Source of the DNA: Wenzhouxiangellaceae bacterium | GTDB taxonomy: Bacteria; Pseudomonadota; Gammaproteobacteria; Xanthomonadales; Wenzhouxiangellaceae | NCBI GenBank assembly: GCA_028289455.1 | Contig: JANQPN010000060.1 | Location: 62,001-126,000, forward strand | Reading direction: 5' to 3' | Length of the DNA: 64,000 nt | In this document: one piece after another, positions 28,031-36,797 of the stretch | How positions within the stretch are numbered: position 1 is the first letter of the stretch | Layout: each line of letters starts with the position of its first letter | Made by a program: the position numbers and the translations under genes | The notes under the pieces: model-generated | Databases searched by the model: none | What the model saw: the letters and a program-made list of their open reading frames with translations, nothing else | Told to the model about the DNA's origin: nothing

Positions 28031-28762
28031 TTATTCCGGCCTTCCTGCAACCCAATTAACAGCATCTCTGACGATATACCTGAACCCCAAATTGTAGAAT
28101 GCGCCACTGCCATGTCCCGGTTGGATAACCACCACGCGGGCCTTGTCATACGGCCCTACCCAGACCAATGGACCATCACTGCTGGAAAGCCCGGTGTTAA
28201 GCAGAACTTCTACTTCTTCTGAAATCCATAATCCTTTATAAGCCTCATCGTAAAGGTGCATTGGATGTCCGCCCAGACTGGATACTACAGGATGCTCTAC
28301 CACGGGTCTGGCGATTATTGATTCGTCCTGACGATAGGTTGAAGCTGGGTGTTCGCCTTCCGGTCTCAGAAAATACCGCCCCCCAACCACTTCTTTATAC
28401 CACCACTCCCAATCACCATAGTTGGCCAGGGCATGATGCCAGACCACCAGGCCTCTTCCGCTTTCGATGAAATTGACCAGGTTGGTGCGGGCCGGTTCTG
28501 CGAGCGAGCTTCTTAGGTTGTACATCAACACTGCATCGTACTGATTACGGATGTCATTCTGAAATGCTTCTGTATCCGACATCACCAGGGTGTAGTCAAT
28601 ACCATCAAGCGTGTCGAAAAAGCGGAAAACCGAGCTTTCGTAGGTCCCGCCGCCCATGACAATCAATAATCGAACGTTATGAGTTGAATCCACATCAGAC
28701 TGAGCCTGAAGAGACAGAGAGCTGAAAATGATCAGCAGACAGCAAATGAGCAGGTGTTTCAC
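28031..28762 (-). CDS. Exported ThuA-like domain protein
   Basis: 243 residues with a GTG start forced by the signal peptide HLLICCLLIIFSSLSLQAQS. The mature protein is a ThuA-like (class-I amidotransferase-fold) domain: LLIVMGGGTYESSVFRFFD, NQYDAVLMYNLRSSL, SGRGLVVWHHALANYGDW and PVVWVGPYDKARVVVIQPGH-like ending. ThuA proteins are linked to trehalose and other sugar use, but no sugar genes are near. Expected in the periplasm. Confidence 0.85.
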   Translation of the reverse strand: MKHLLICCLLIIFSSLSLQAQSDVDSTHNVRLLIVMGGGTYESSVFRFFDTLDGIDYTLVMSDTEAFQNDIRNQYDAVLMYNLRSSLAEPARTNLVNFIESGRGLVVWHHALANYGDWEWWYKEVVGGRYFLRPEGEHPASTYRQDESIIARPVVEHPVVSSLGGHPMHLYDEAYKGLWISEEVEVLLNTGLSSSDGPLVWVGPYDKARVVVIQPGHGSGAFYNLGFRYIVRDAVNWVAGRPE

Positions 28763-29036
28763 AATAATTGTTGGTTCTTCTTGTTATTGAACAGCTGGTT
28801 ATAACTATAAATGTAAATCAACAATATCATCTAATCTGCTTTCTCCTTAAAAGCTTAAAGGAATAACAAACGCGGTGAAATGTTGACTTGGAGATATTAT
28901 CCTAAGGCTGTACCCATTACGGGAGCGGACCAAAAACTACCTACATATACCTAAAATAGTTAGTAGTAGAAAGGCCTTAAGAGGAGCTTGGCTTTAATTC
29001 AAGCACCTGGTTATTAGTTAGTCACAAGCACTATCA

Positions 29037-29432
29037 TTAGCTTAATCTTGGCCATTTTTTATTTATTGCCAGAAAAACCAATAGAACACCTAAACCAATG
29101 ATTGTGTAAGGAAGCATAAACTCTAAAACTGGATTGACCAACATCACTGTAAAACCACTATCGCTGGAATTAATAAAAGCCACCCATATCGCTCCAGCAC
29201 TCAATAAGATTGCAATAACGATTTTTGTATTTGCTCTTAAGAGGTAAGCGATAAAATAAGTAACTGCTGCGGTAGTTATACCTGTGAAATAGTATTGTTT
29301 TTGAATAGTCTGGATGTAATCATTATCTATAGCAGTAAATGATCCAAAACCACTGATAGGCCCTATAGACCAGGACAAATAAAGACTTGCAACTGCTGCA
29401 ATAAAAATTATTAAGTATTTAATTCCAAGCAT
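29037..29432 (-). CDS. Small membrane protein of unknown function
   Basis: 131 residues with four hydrophobic helices (YLIIFIAAVASLYLSWSIG, TGITTAAVTYFIAYLL, IVIAILLSAGAIWVAFI, MLPYTIIGLGVLLVFLAI). No family recognised. Base composition is visibly more AT-rich than the housekeeping genes, as is the gene beside it, which may indicate recent acquisition. Nine bases downstream of the gamma-glutamylcyclotransferase-like gene, so probably in the same transcript as cmoA-cmoB. Confidence 0.6.
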   Translation of the reverse strand: MLGIKYLIIFIAAVASLYLSWSIGPISGFGSFTAIDNDYIQTIQKQYYFTGITTAAVTYFIAYLLRANTKIVIAILLSAGAIWVAFINSSDSGFTVMLVNPVLEFMLPYTIIGLGVLLVFLAINKKWPRLS

Positions 29433-29441
29433 TATAAATAC

Positions 29442-29849
29442 TCAAATCCAAGTCTTTATTTCATGAATATAATTCTCTGGAAGCCCAAGCTTCCTCGCTA
29501 TGCCTGCCAGCCTGGTGGCATACTCACTATTTTTTCCTGATAGTTTATTTATTGGCAGGATATATGAAATGGCTTCAACTGATGCTCCATCCATTGTACT
29601 TGCCTGGACCGTCATAGGAAAATAGTCCTGAACGCCATCACTTGCATAGAGTTTTATTAATGCATTGCTATCCAGGTCCATTATTGTGCCATATGAGCAT
29701 GCTTGCCCATTCTGTGCTAGCGTCGCCTTTTCTCCTATTTTCAACTGATATCCTTGCAAGTAGGCGATCTTAATATTTTGAGGATTCAGTCCTTTCTCAA
29801 TTAATAGATCTCTATCCATAAAAAGGCCATAGAAAAACACCGTTTTCAT
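29442..29849 (-). CDS. Gamma-glutamylcyclotransferase-like (AIG2/GGCT fold) protein
   Basis: 135 residues from the ATG at 29849; GAGGAA lies upstream and the cmoB stop is 15 bases away. The N-terminal VFFYGLFMDRDLL corresponds to the substrate-binding YGxL/M-N loop of GGCT-fold proteins, and YGTIMDLDSNALIKLYASDG to the following region; the catalytic Glu of true GGCTs is not obvious. It may cleave or merely bind gamma-glutamyl compounds. AT-rich compared with cmoB. An alternative start is a TTG at 29858. Confidence 0.65.
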   Translation of the reverse strand: MKTVFFYGLFMDRDLLIEKGLNPQNIKIAYLQGYQLKIGEKATLAQNGQACSYGTIMDLDSNALIKLYASDGVQDYFPMTVQASTMDGASVEAISYILPINKLSGKNSEYATRLAGIARKLGLPENYIHEIKTWI

Positions 29850-29864
29850 TAAATCCAATTCCTC

Positions 29865-30848
29865 TTAGTTATCGTTTTTATCACCAATACAAATCACTCT
29901 AAGCGGGCTCGGCCACCCCTCAACTGTCATTTTATGATTTTCTTTATCCAAAGACTCGGACAGCGATTCAAATCGCATCCATTCTGTACTCCGCTGTTCA
30001 TTAACACTGGTGCGGCATAAATCCACCATTTTGATATTTCGCCAGCCGGCCTGCTCCATCCAGCTTCTCAATAACGAAACTGAAGGTACCTGGTAGACAT
30101 TGCGCATCCGCGCATACCGCTCTACGGCGATTGAATCCCCTATCCCTGGTGGAATAACAAATGTTTCCACCACCATTTTGCCCCCAGGTTTAAGGCAATG
30201 ATGCAACCTTTGCAAATGTTCAACCGGGTCTTTGCGGTGATACAACACACCCAGGGACAACACCAGATCAAATCCAGTCAGCGTTCCCGGCAGCTGCTCC
30301 AGTGTCATCGGCAGTACCCAGTTGGCCGGCTTGCCGGCACAGATTTGCATTAGCTGCGACTGCATAATAAACAACAATGTGGGGTCAACACCGATGACTG
30401 CTCTGGCCCCGGCATCCAGCATCCGATAACCGTAATAGCCGTTGCCGGCACCGATATCCAAAACGGTTTTACCCTGCCAATCCAGATGCGGATGCAATCG
30501 CTGCCATTTCCAGTCGCTGCGCCATTCGGTATCAATATCGACTGGTCCGATAGCAAGCGGCCCTTTTCGCCAGGGCATCAACTGCCGCAGGGAGGCTTCC
30601 AGTCTTTCCTGCTCTGGGAAACCTTTGACGGCTAATTGAAGGTAGTCTTTATTGACCTGCCAACCCGCTTGAGAATCATCAAGCAACATCGCTGTTTCAT
30701 CCAGGGCAGCCTGCCAGCGGGGATAATCTCCATGTTTCAGGTTTTTCCAGTATTCGTTCAGATATTGCTGAATATCACTTTGCGCTGTGGACAATGACGT
30801 TGAAGAGAGGAATTCCAATAATCCCTGATACTCGCTGGGATAATTCAC
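29865..30848 (-). CDS. cmoB: tRNA U34 carboxymethyltransferase CmoB
   Basis: 327 residues, against about 323 in E. coli. The C-terminal methyltransferase domain has VLDIGAGNGYYGYRMLDAGA, GVDPTLLFIMQ, LVLSLGVLYHRKDPVEHLQR and LKPGGKMVVETFVI, and the N-terminal LKHGDYPRWQAALDE is also characteristic. It uses carboxy-SAM made by CmoA to convert 5-hydroxyuridine to 5-oxyacetyluridine at the tRNA wobble position. It begins six bases after cmoA, as is usual. Confidence 0.96.
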   Translation of the reverse strand: MNYPSEYQGLLEFLSSTSLSTAQSDIQQYLNEYWKNLKHGDYPRWQAALDETAMLLDDSQAGWQVNKDYLQLAVKGFPEQERLEASLRQLMPWRKGPLAIGPVDIDTEWRSDWKWQRLHPHLDWQGKTVLDIGAGNGYYGYRMLDAGARAVIGVDPTLLFIMQSQLMQICAGKPANWVLPMTLEQLPGTLTGFDLVLSLGVLYHRKDPVEHLQRLHHCLKPGGKMVVETFVIPPGIGDSIAVERYARMRNVYQVPSVSLLRSWMEQAGWRNIKMVDLCRTSVNEQRSTEWMRFESLSESLDKENHKMTVEGWPSPLRVICIGDKNDN

Positions 30849-30854
30849 TGCCGG

Positions 30855-31592
30855 TTATGCTTTTACCGCCAGCATTGCTGCAAAGTTCAATGCCTGGAAA
30901 CACGGAATAACCCGAGAGAACCCGGCCTGATGTAATCGCTGCTGATGTGCTTCGGCACTATCGATCAACATCACTTTTTCCAGAGCCTGCCGTTTCTGGG
31001 CAATTTCCAGATCGGAATAACCCTGACTGCGTTTAAATTCATGATGCCAGTCAACCAGCAGTTGATTATCTTCAGGGTTATCAAACTGCAGCTTTTCCGC
31101 CAGCAGCAACACCCCACCCGGCAGCAAACCTTCGTAAATAGTCTGCAGCAGCGATAATCGCTGTGCCGGTTTGATGAACTGCAGGGTGAAATTCAGCATT
31201 ACCATGCTGGCATTGCTGATCGCAACATCAAGAACATCAGACTCGATCAGTTCAACCAGTACCCGGGAGTTATCCCGGGCCAGCACTTCCCCGCACCTTT
31301 CCACCATAGCTGCAGAGTTATCCACCGAAATGATCCGGCAGTCTTCATGCAAGATGTTTCTGCGCACCGCCAAAGTACTGGCACCCAGTGAACAGCCGAG
31401 ATCATAAACCTGACTACCGGCAGATACCTTTTGCCTGGCCAGCAGACCAGCCAGCTCCAGCACCAGGGCATAACCGGGCACTGAACGCTGAATCATATCC
31501 GGAAACACCTTCACTACCCTGTCATCAAAGCTAAAGTCTGCGACTTTGGCCTGGTGTTGATGATAGATATTGTCTTTCGATGGTTTGCTCAT
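30855..31592 (-). CDS. cmoA: Carboxy-SAM synthase CmoA
   Basis: 245 residues. FDDRVVKVFPDMIQRSVPGY is the CmoA hallmark at the N-terminus, then VYDLGCSLGASTLAVRR (SAM site), VMLNFTLQFI and LLAEKLQF. It makes carboxy-S-adenosyl-L-methionine from SAM and prephenate. Forms an operon with cmoB directly downstream. Confidence 0.96.
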   Translation of the reverse strand: MSKPSKDNIYHQHQAKVADFSFDDRVVKVFPDMIQRSVPGYALVLELAGLLARQKVSAGSQVYDLGCSLGASTLAVRRNILHEDCRIISVDNSAAMVERCGEVLARDNSRVLVELIESDVLDVAISNASMVMLNFTLQFIKPAQRLSLLQTIYEGLLPGGVLLLAEKLQFDNPEDNQLLVDWHHEFKRSQGYSDLEIAQKRQALEKVMLIDSAEAHQQRLHQAGFSRVIPCFQALNFAAMLAVKA

Positions 31593-31661
31593 TGGTGAAT
31601 AGACCGGAATGGCACGGATTGCCGGATATTATAGAGGCGTAGCCCGTGACGAGCTAAGCAA

Positions 31662-32435
31662 TTAAAGCTGTCCGCTCTCGTCCGCTTCGAGCAGGATCTG
31701 GCCGTCGCCCATTGCCCGGGTTACTTCCTGCTCGGTATATGGGCGGCAGGATACTGTTGTTACATGCTGGTATAGCTGCGCACTCTTATATAACCAGCGC
31801 AGACTGCGGAAATAAATCCCGTAACCTTTTACTCTGCAGGCAGCATCCTGCTGCGGAATGTTGGCAAACACATTTTCTTCCGGATAGAACAGCCTGGGAA
31901 AATAAAAACTGCTTTCAATTAAATAGAATTTGCCGTTATCACTTTCGGTGCTGCATGGTAATGAGGTACAACCACCGAACTGATACAGTTCTCCGGTTTC
32001 AATTTCCTGCTTACCGGTAACGTAGACGGTTTCTTCAAACAGCGTGCTGTAGTAATAGGCAGCAGATATTGCCATATGTAAAACAATTAGCCCGGCTACA
32101 GTTCCGGCTGTGGTGATACCCAAACGCTTAAGGGAAAAGACCCGTTCTCCCTTGGCATCCCGCACCGCTTCGCCATCCTGGCGTTTAAATGCCGCCCACC
32201 GGAACCACTTAACGAACATTCTCCATAACCAGGCCAGCAATGCACCCAGTGGCCCCAGCCATTTTTTAAGTGTTCCAAAGGTTTTTGCGGTTTTGCTTAT
32301 CCAGTCGTTTCTGCGAATAATTTTTTCTGCTGTTGAAGACTGCTGCCGGCCAGCTTGCTGCTGAACGCGCTCGGCCTTCTCCTGCAGCCTGCGGGCCCGT
32401 TGTAATAATTCGTCTTCCGGCCTTTTATCAGTCAT
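31662..32435 (-). CDS. Membrane protein of coiled-coil/AAA+ gene set
   Basis: 257 residues. A charged N-terminal helix (LQRARRLQEKAERVQQQAG) is followed by a tryptophan-rich amphipathic stretch (LLAWLWRMFVKWFRWAAF) and one clear transmembrane segment (GTVAGLIVLHMAISAAYYYS, about residues 112-131). The C-terminal 120 residues contain four Cys and should be extracytoplasmic (GGCTSLPC, YGIYFRSLRWLYKS). The C-terminal part is faintly like DUF1523; I do not recognise a function. It starts 12 bases after the AAA+ gene, so it is the third gene of that operon and may be its membrane anchor or client. Confidence 0.6.
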   Translation of the reverse strand: MTDKRPEDELLQRARRLQEKAERVQQQAGRQQSSTAEKIIRRNDWISKTAKTFGTLKKWLGPLGALLAWLWRMFVKWFRWAAFKRQDGEAVRDAKGERVFSLKRLGITTAGTVAGLIVLHMAISAAYYYSTLFEETVYVTGKQEIETGELYQFGGCTSLPCSTESDNGKFYLIESSFYFPRLFYPEENVFANIPQQDAACRVKGYGIYFRSLRWLYKSAQLYQHVTTVSCRPYTEQEVTRAMGDGQILLEADESGQL

Positions 32436-32447
32436 TAAACCAACTGC

Positions 32448-34709
32448 CTAACCATTGGCCTGTTGTTTGGCTGATGCAGTCGGAGGATGTAAGACCACCG
32501 TTTTATTTTCTTCATCATACTCAATCAATATGCTGCCTTTGGCATCCTGATTGAACAGCACCGTGTTGGCTATTTCCGGTTTGATCACGCCTTCTATATA
32601 TCCTGTGATGCCGCGAGCGCCGGTGATGGGTTTGTAATGATCACGGCACATGGCTGATAGCGCCTGCTGTGAAATATCCACAGTGATTTCCGGCGCACTG
32701 GCCTGGACCATCTTATTGAGTTTTCCGATATCGCGTGCAGCGATTTTTTCGATAACGCTTAAATCCAGCGTGTTGAAGCAGACAATATTGCGTTTACCGT
32801 TGAATCGCGCCAGGAACTCCGGCCGGTATTGCTCATCCAGATCTTCCATTGCCAGGCCTTTGGCCACCTCAAAGTTATCTTCCGATAAAAAGTGTGGCGT
32901 GCCGATGTTGGTGGTCATCAGAATGATGGCATCCCGAAAGGAAACCGTCAGCCCGCGATTATCGGTCAGACGTGCATCGTCAAGAATCTGCAGGAAAACA
33001 TTGAATATATCGGTATGGGCTTTTTCGATTTCATCAAACAAGATGATACGTCGTGGATTACGGCGCATTTCATTGGTCAAAATACCTCCGGCTTCATAAC
33101 CTTCATAGCCGGGCGGGGCGCCGATTAATTTGGCGACCGCATGTTTTTCCATATATTCCGACATATCAAAACGAAGCAAAGCACGTTCATCATCGAACAG
33201 CTCAACCGTTAATGCCTTGGCCAGTTCGGTTTTACCCACCCCTGACGGCCCTAGGAACATAAACGATGCCTGTGGTTTATTGGGACTCTGCAGGCCTGCC
33301 CGGGCTACCCTAACCTGGTTGGCCAGCTTGGTTACAGCCTCTTCCTGTCCAAATACCCTGTTGCTCAGATTTTCATCCAGGTGTAGCAGTTTGGCGCGTT
33401 CGTCCTGAGTCAGTTTGCTGACCGGTATACCGGAAATATTGCTGAACTCTGCCAGTACCTGCTCCTTGCTGAGCTCCAGCTTGTCATTGATTTCAGCGGT
33501 GAGCGCTTCAAATTTCTCGCGGTTTTTATCAACTTCTGCCTGAAATTTGGCCATCTGCTTTTTAATGGCGGTCACTTCATCAGACTGGAATCCACCACTG
33601 GCAGCTCTGGCAGCAAATGAGACGAAACCTTTTTCCTTTGGGTCTTTGCCGGCATTTCCCTGTGTTTCGATCTGATCCATCAGCCTGGCTTCTTCCTGCA
33701 GCTGCTGTTCCATATCGGATTCCAGCCCGCGGATGGCTTCCTCACCGTCACGCACTTCTGCATATATCTGTTTGATTTGTGTTTGCCGTTCCTGCCAGGC
33801 CTCATTGATAGCCTGAATTTCTGCGGTTATCTGATCCGCTTCTGCCTGCAGCTTTTTGCTGTCACTCTCCTGAGTCTTGCGATGATTAACTGAATCCAGT
33901 TGTTCGTTCAGCGCATCCAGTCTAGGGTCTTTGGCATGTGCATCCAGGCGGTAGGAAGTTAACGCTCTATCCAACAAGGTCAGCGTTCTTTCCGGCTGAG
34001 CCCGGCTGAGGCCAATATCGCGGACGCGGTATTTACTGGTTACATCTATGGCTGTTTCTATCGCTGCATCCGAAATTTTGATTTTATGATGTGAATACAG
34101 CTGTGACCCGGCAATGGTCTGCACTATTTTATGCAGCAATGCTTCGTTCGGCTCACTGATATCCAGCAGCGTATAACCCTCTTTCATATCAGAATGACAG
34201 GACAATACTGTCTGCAGGTCCTCATCCCGCGCTTCCATAATGACCTGAAACTTTTTCTTTTTGACGCCATGCATCATGGCGTTGATCAGATGGGTGCAGC
34301 CATTGTTACGCACTGCATCAATAAAATCGCGCATGTCATCCATAACCAGAACGGCATTGGGCGTTCTATCCAGTGTACGCAGGGTTTTATCAAAGCCGGC
34401 ATTGATTTTGCTGTGCTCACCGGAGGCAAATAACAGATCACTGTCCAGCCAGAAGAACCGTTTGCTGACAATATCAAATGGGGTCCCTGGATGGCTTTTG
34501 CTGGCCTGCAGGCCCTTGCAGATAGCTGAGCAACCTACTCCGCCTGTGCCGACCAGCAGCACACTGTTGGCACTTTTCCGCATTAGAACAGCGGTCAGCT
34601 TTTTGAGCACATCCTCACGGCCAACCAGCTCGAACCCGGGAAATTGTGCTAAGTACTCAGTCCCTCGAATCAGGTAGTCCTGGGTTACATCGGCTTTGGA
34701 ATCTGCCAT
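32448..34709 (-). CDS. ClpA/ClpB-like AAA+ ATPase with degenerate first AAA domain
   Basis: 753 residues, shorter than ClpB because the N-terminal Clp domain is missing. The first AAA domain (about 25-250) has GTGGVGCS at 54-61, where Cys replaces the P-loop Lys, and VLVMDDM instead of a hhhhDE Walker B. A long coiled coil follows (about 265-425). The second AAA domain is complete: GPSGVGKT at 487-494, IILFDEIEKAH, LMTTNIGT (sensor 1), YRPEFLARF (Arg finger) and GARGI (sensor 2). It should act as a hexameric unfoldase or disaggregase powered by the second ring. It lies between a coiled-coil protein gene and a membrane protein gene, all minus strand with short gaps. No ClpP-binding loop was recognised. 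Confidence 0.85.
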   Translation of the reverse strand: MADSKADVTQDYLIRGTEYLAQFPGFELVGREDVLKKLTAVLMRKSANSVLLVGTGGVGCSAICKGLQASKSHPGTPFDIVSKRFFWLDSDLLFASGEHSKINAGFDKTLRTLDRTPNAVLVMDDMRDFIDAVRNNGCTHLINAMMHGVKKKKFQVIMEARDEDLQTVLSCHSDMKEGYTLLDISEPNEALLHKIVQTIAGSQLYSHHKIKISDAAIETAIDVTSKYRVRDIGLSRAQPERTLTLLDRALTSYRLDAHAKDPRLDALNEQLDSVNHRKTQESDSKKLQAEADQITAEIQAINEAWQERQTQIKQIYAEVRDGEEAIRGLESDMEQQLQEEARLMDQIETQGNAGKDPKEKGFVSFAARAASGGFQSDEVTAIKKQMAKFQAEVDKNREKFEALTAEINDKLELSKEQVLAEFSNISGIPVSKLTQDERAKLLHLDENLSNRVFGQEEAVTKLANQVRVARAGLQSPNKPQASFMFLGPSGVGKTELAKALTVELFDDERALLRFDMSEYMEKHAVAKLIGAPPGYEGYEAGGILTNEMRRNPRRIILFDEIEKAHTDIFNVFLQILDDARLTDNRGLTVSFRDAIILMTTNIGTPHFLSEDNFEVAKGLAMEDLDEQYRPEFLARFNGKRNIVCFNTLDLSVIEKIAARDIGKLNKMVQASAPEITVDISQQALSAMCRDHYKPITGARGITGYIEGVIKPEIANTVLFNQDAKGSILIEYDEENKTVVLHPPTASAKQQANG

Positions 34710-34773
34710 AACTTCGGTTTCTCCAGTTGCAACAGGTTAACAATGAGTCCGGTTAATTCAGAAACCCCTGCAG

Positions 34774-36495
34774 CTACATATTCAGTTTGCTGAACGGGTT
34801 TCCGTCATCATCATCATCTTTGGGAGTTGCTTCCGGTTCTGTGCTGACTTCCGGCTCATCCGCCTGCATAACATCTGCACCTACCGCTACCGCTTCTTTG
34901 ACGGCTTCACTGACATCTTTCGCGGTTTTTTCCAGTTCGGCCAGATTCTGGCGCATTTCCTGATAGCCTTCGCGACTGATATCAGTAGCTGCTCTGGCCA
35001 CCTTGCCATAGCTTTCCAGTTCTTCGATGGCTTTCACCAGGGCATCGTTTTCCTGGCTGATACCCATGGCATTTTTCAGCGCTTCCTGCTGTGCCATGCG
35101 ATTGGTCTGATCGTTCATGCGTTCCAATGTCATCTGCGCCACTTCCGCAGATTCGGATAAGGCTGCCATGGAAACACCCTGCAGTACGGTGCTTAATCGG
35201 CTGGCTACGCCGGAAACGCCTTTGCTGTTGAGACTGCGGGTTTTAGCCACCTGCCCGTCGTTGGAATCCTTCATCGCCTTGATGCGGTAGCTTTCTGCTG
35301 TCAGATCACCAAATGTGCCCATGGTATCGACCTTGGCGGCAGTTAAAGCCGTGACATGGTTTTCCACTGCCATTTTATTGTTTTCGCGGCGCATTTTTGC
35401 GATGTTGCTTTCATCTGCAGGTTCTTCCAGCAAACCGTCACGTATTTGTGTATTGACAGCTTCGGCATCCTGCACTGCCTCACTGATAATGGCATAGACA
35501 TTACGCAACCCGCCATTGCTGTCACCCAGCCGGTCAATCTGATCATTAATGCCTTCCAGATGATCCAATACATTGGAAGTTCTTTTATCTGCCGTATCGA
35601 CAAAGTTATTGGCGCTGTCAACCAGTGCCTGCTGGCGTGCCTTGTGTTCATCCGAGCTGATATCCAGCAACTCTCGCAGTTTGGCCTTTTCCTCGGCAAA
35701 CTCGGCATATTCGGAAACCCGGTTGAATGTGGTTCTTTCAATTTCCTTGGTTAACTGGGTAATTGAGTCCTGCCTTTCTCCCAGCTCAACTTCTTTTTTG
35801 GCGATTTCCGCCAGCGCGCTTTTCTTTGTTCCGCCCAGCCCAAACCAGGATTTTTGACCCTGTAGCTGTTTGATTTCAGTTTGGATATTGCGAATATCAG
35901 TGTTGAAGGTATCCAGCTGCTTATCCTGCTCAGACCGCAGCATGGCTATGCGCTCCTCTTCTTTCTTGTCATCCTGGATTTCTCTGAATACCTCAAACAT
36001 GGCGCCGTCACTGGCCATCCGCAGGCGGTATACGGCATCCAGAATATCGGTCAGCGGGCTCATCTGCTTTTCGAAATCCAGCAACCCCTGATTCATTTCA
36101 TCAAATACATCTTTCAGCTCTGAAAATGCATCTGTGTCGGTCAGGTTAATGATTTCCTGCGCCATGTCCTTGCGCTGTTCCATCAACCATTCTTTGAACA
36201 GTTCGAACTCTGCCAGTTTCTCTTTGTTATCCGCTTTCTCATCGGCCAGGTCATAAGCCAGTTGTTTGGCTATCGCTTCCTTTTTGGCTTCCGGATCGCC
36301 TTCGGCAAAGACGATTTTATAAACCGTGTTGCTTTCTATTGCCGCAAATTTCTTACTGTCGGTACGTTGGGCAGTTTTTTCCTGGGTCTCTCCTCTGGTT
36401 TTGGCTTTTCTGCCGCGGTTCAGTGCCGCTTCCAGAAGATCTTCTGTGGTTTCCTGTCGTTTTAGTTTTGCGCCACTTTCATGTTCATTAGACAT
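34774..36495 (-). CDS. Long coiled-coil cytoplasmic protein, first gene of AAA+ set
   Basis: 573 residues, highly charged and helical, with no signal peptide, membrane segment or cysteine. Coiled-coil runs are evident at about 85-130, 170-290 and 440-545 (for example IRNIQTEIKQLQGQKSW, EEKAKLRELLDISSDEHKAR, ELESYGKVARAATDISREG). The tail is very acidic and ends DDDDDGNPFSKLNM, which could serve as a recognition tag for the AAA+ partner. The C-terminal half faintly recalls TelA/KlaA-type toxic-anion proteins; this is weak. It is 65 bp upstream of the AAA+ gene and divergent from the SPFH gene. Confidence 0.65.
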   Translation of the reverse strand: MSNEHESGAKLKRQETTEDLLEAALNRGRKAKTRGETQEKTAQRTDSKKFAAIESNTVYKIVFAEGDPEAKKEAIAKQLAYDLADEKADNKEKLAEFELFKEWLMEQRKDMAQEIINLTDTDAFSELKDVFDEMNQGLLDFEKQMSPLTDILDAVYRLRMASDGAMFEVFREIQDDKKEEERIAMLRSEQDKQLDTFNTDIRNIQTEIKQLQGQKSWFGLGGTKKSALAEIAKKEVELGERQDSITQLTKEIERTTFNRVSEYAEFAEEKAKLRELLDISSDEHKARQQALVDSANNFVDTADKRTSNVLDHLEGINDQIDRLGDSNGGLRNVYAIISEAVQDAEAVNTQIRDGLLEEPADESNIAKMRRENNKMAVENHVTALTAAKVDTMGTFGDLTAESYRIKAMKDSNDGQVAKTRSLNSKGVSGVASRLSTVLQGVSMAALSESAEVAQMTLERMNDQTNRMAQQEALKNAMGISQENDALVKAIEELESYGKVARAATDISREGYQEMRQNLAELEKTAKDVSEAVKEAVAVGADVMQADEPEVSTEPEATPKDDDDDGNPFSKLNM

Positions 36496-36797
36496 AAATG
36501 GTTCCTCGTCACTATTCCGCGATTATTTAAACTTGCGCCCCGTTATATCAGATTGAATGCTATCTGCATTGTTACCAAACCGGGCCGAATGTACACCTGC
36601 CACAGGTCATACCACTTCTATGATTGGTTTTTGACCTTACGATTCTGGACATAGTACACGCTGTACATTTAATCAACGTTATCCTATTTGATATAAGGAC
36701 ATCCCTGTCTTTTCCATATGTGCCGGTAGACACAGTCATTTTTCAGCCAATACATTGTATAGTAGATGTCCTGCAAAACGCTTACGGGGATTGTTAT
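36496..36797. other. 302-bp divergent intergenic region
   Basis: Spacer between the coiled-coil gene (leftward) and the SPFH gene (rightward). It must hold both promoters; a GGGGA at 36786-36790 is the ribosome site of the SPFH gene. I see no convincing -35/-10 pair, operator palindrome or RNA gene. Confidence 0.5.

Noticed and set aside
28763..29036. tRNA-like TTCAAGCACC stretch
   Set aside because: No cloverleaf can be drawn around it; only a short GCTTG/CAAGC hairpin.
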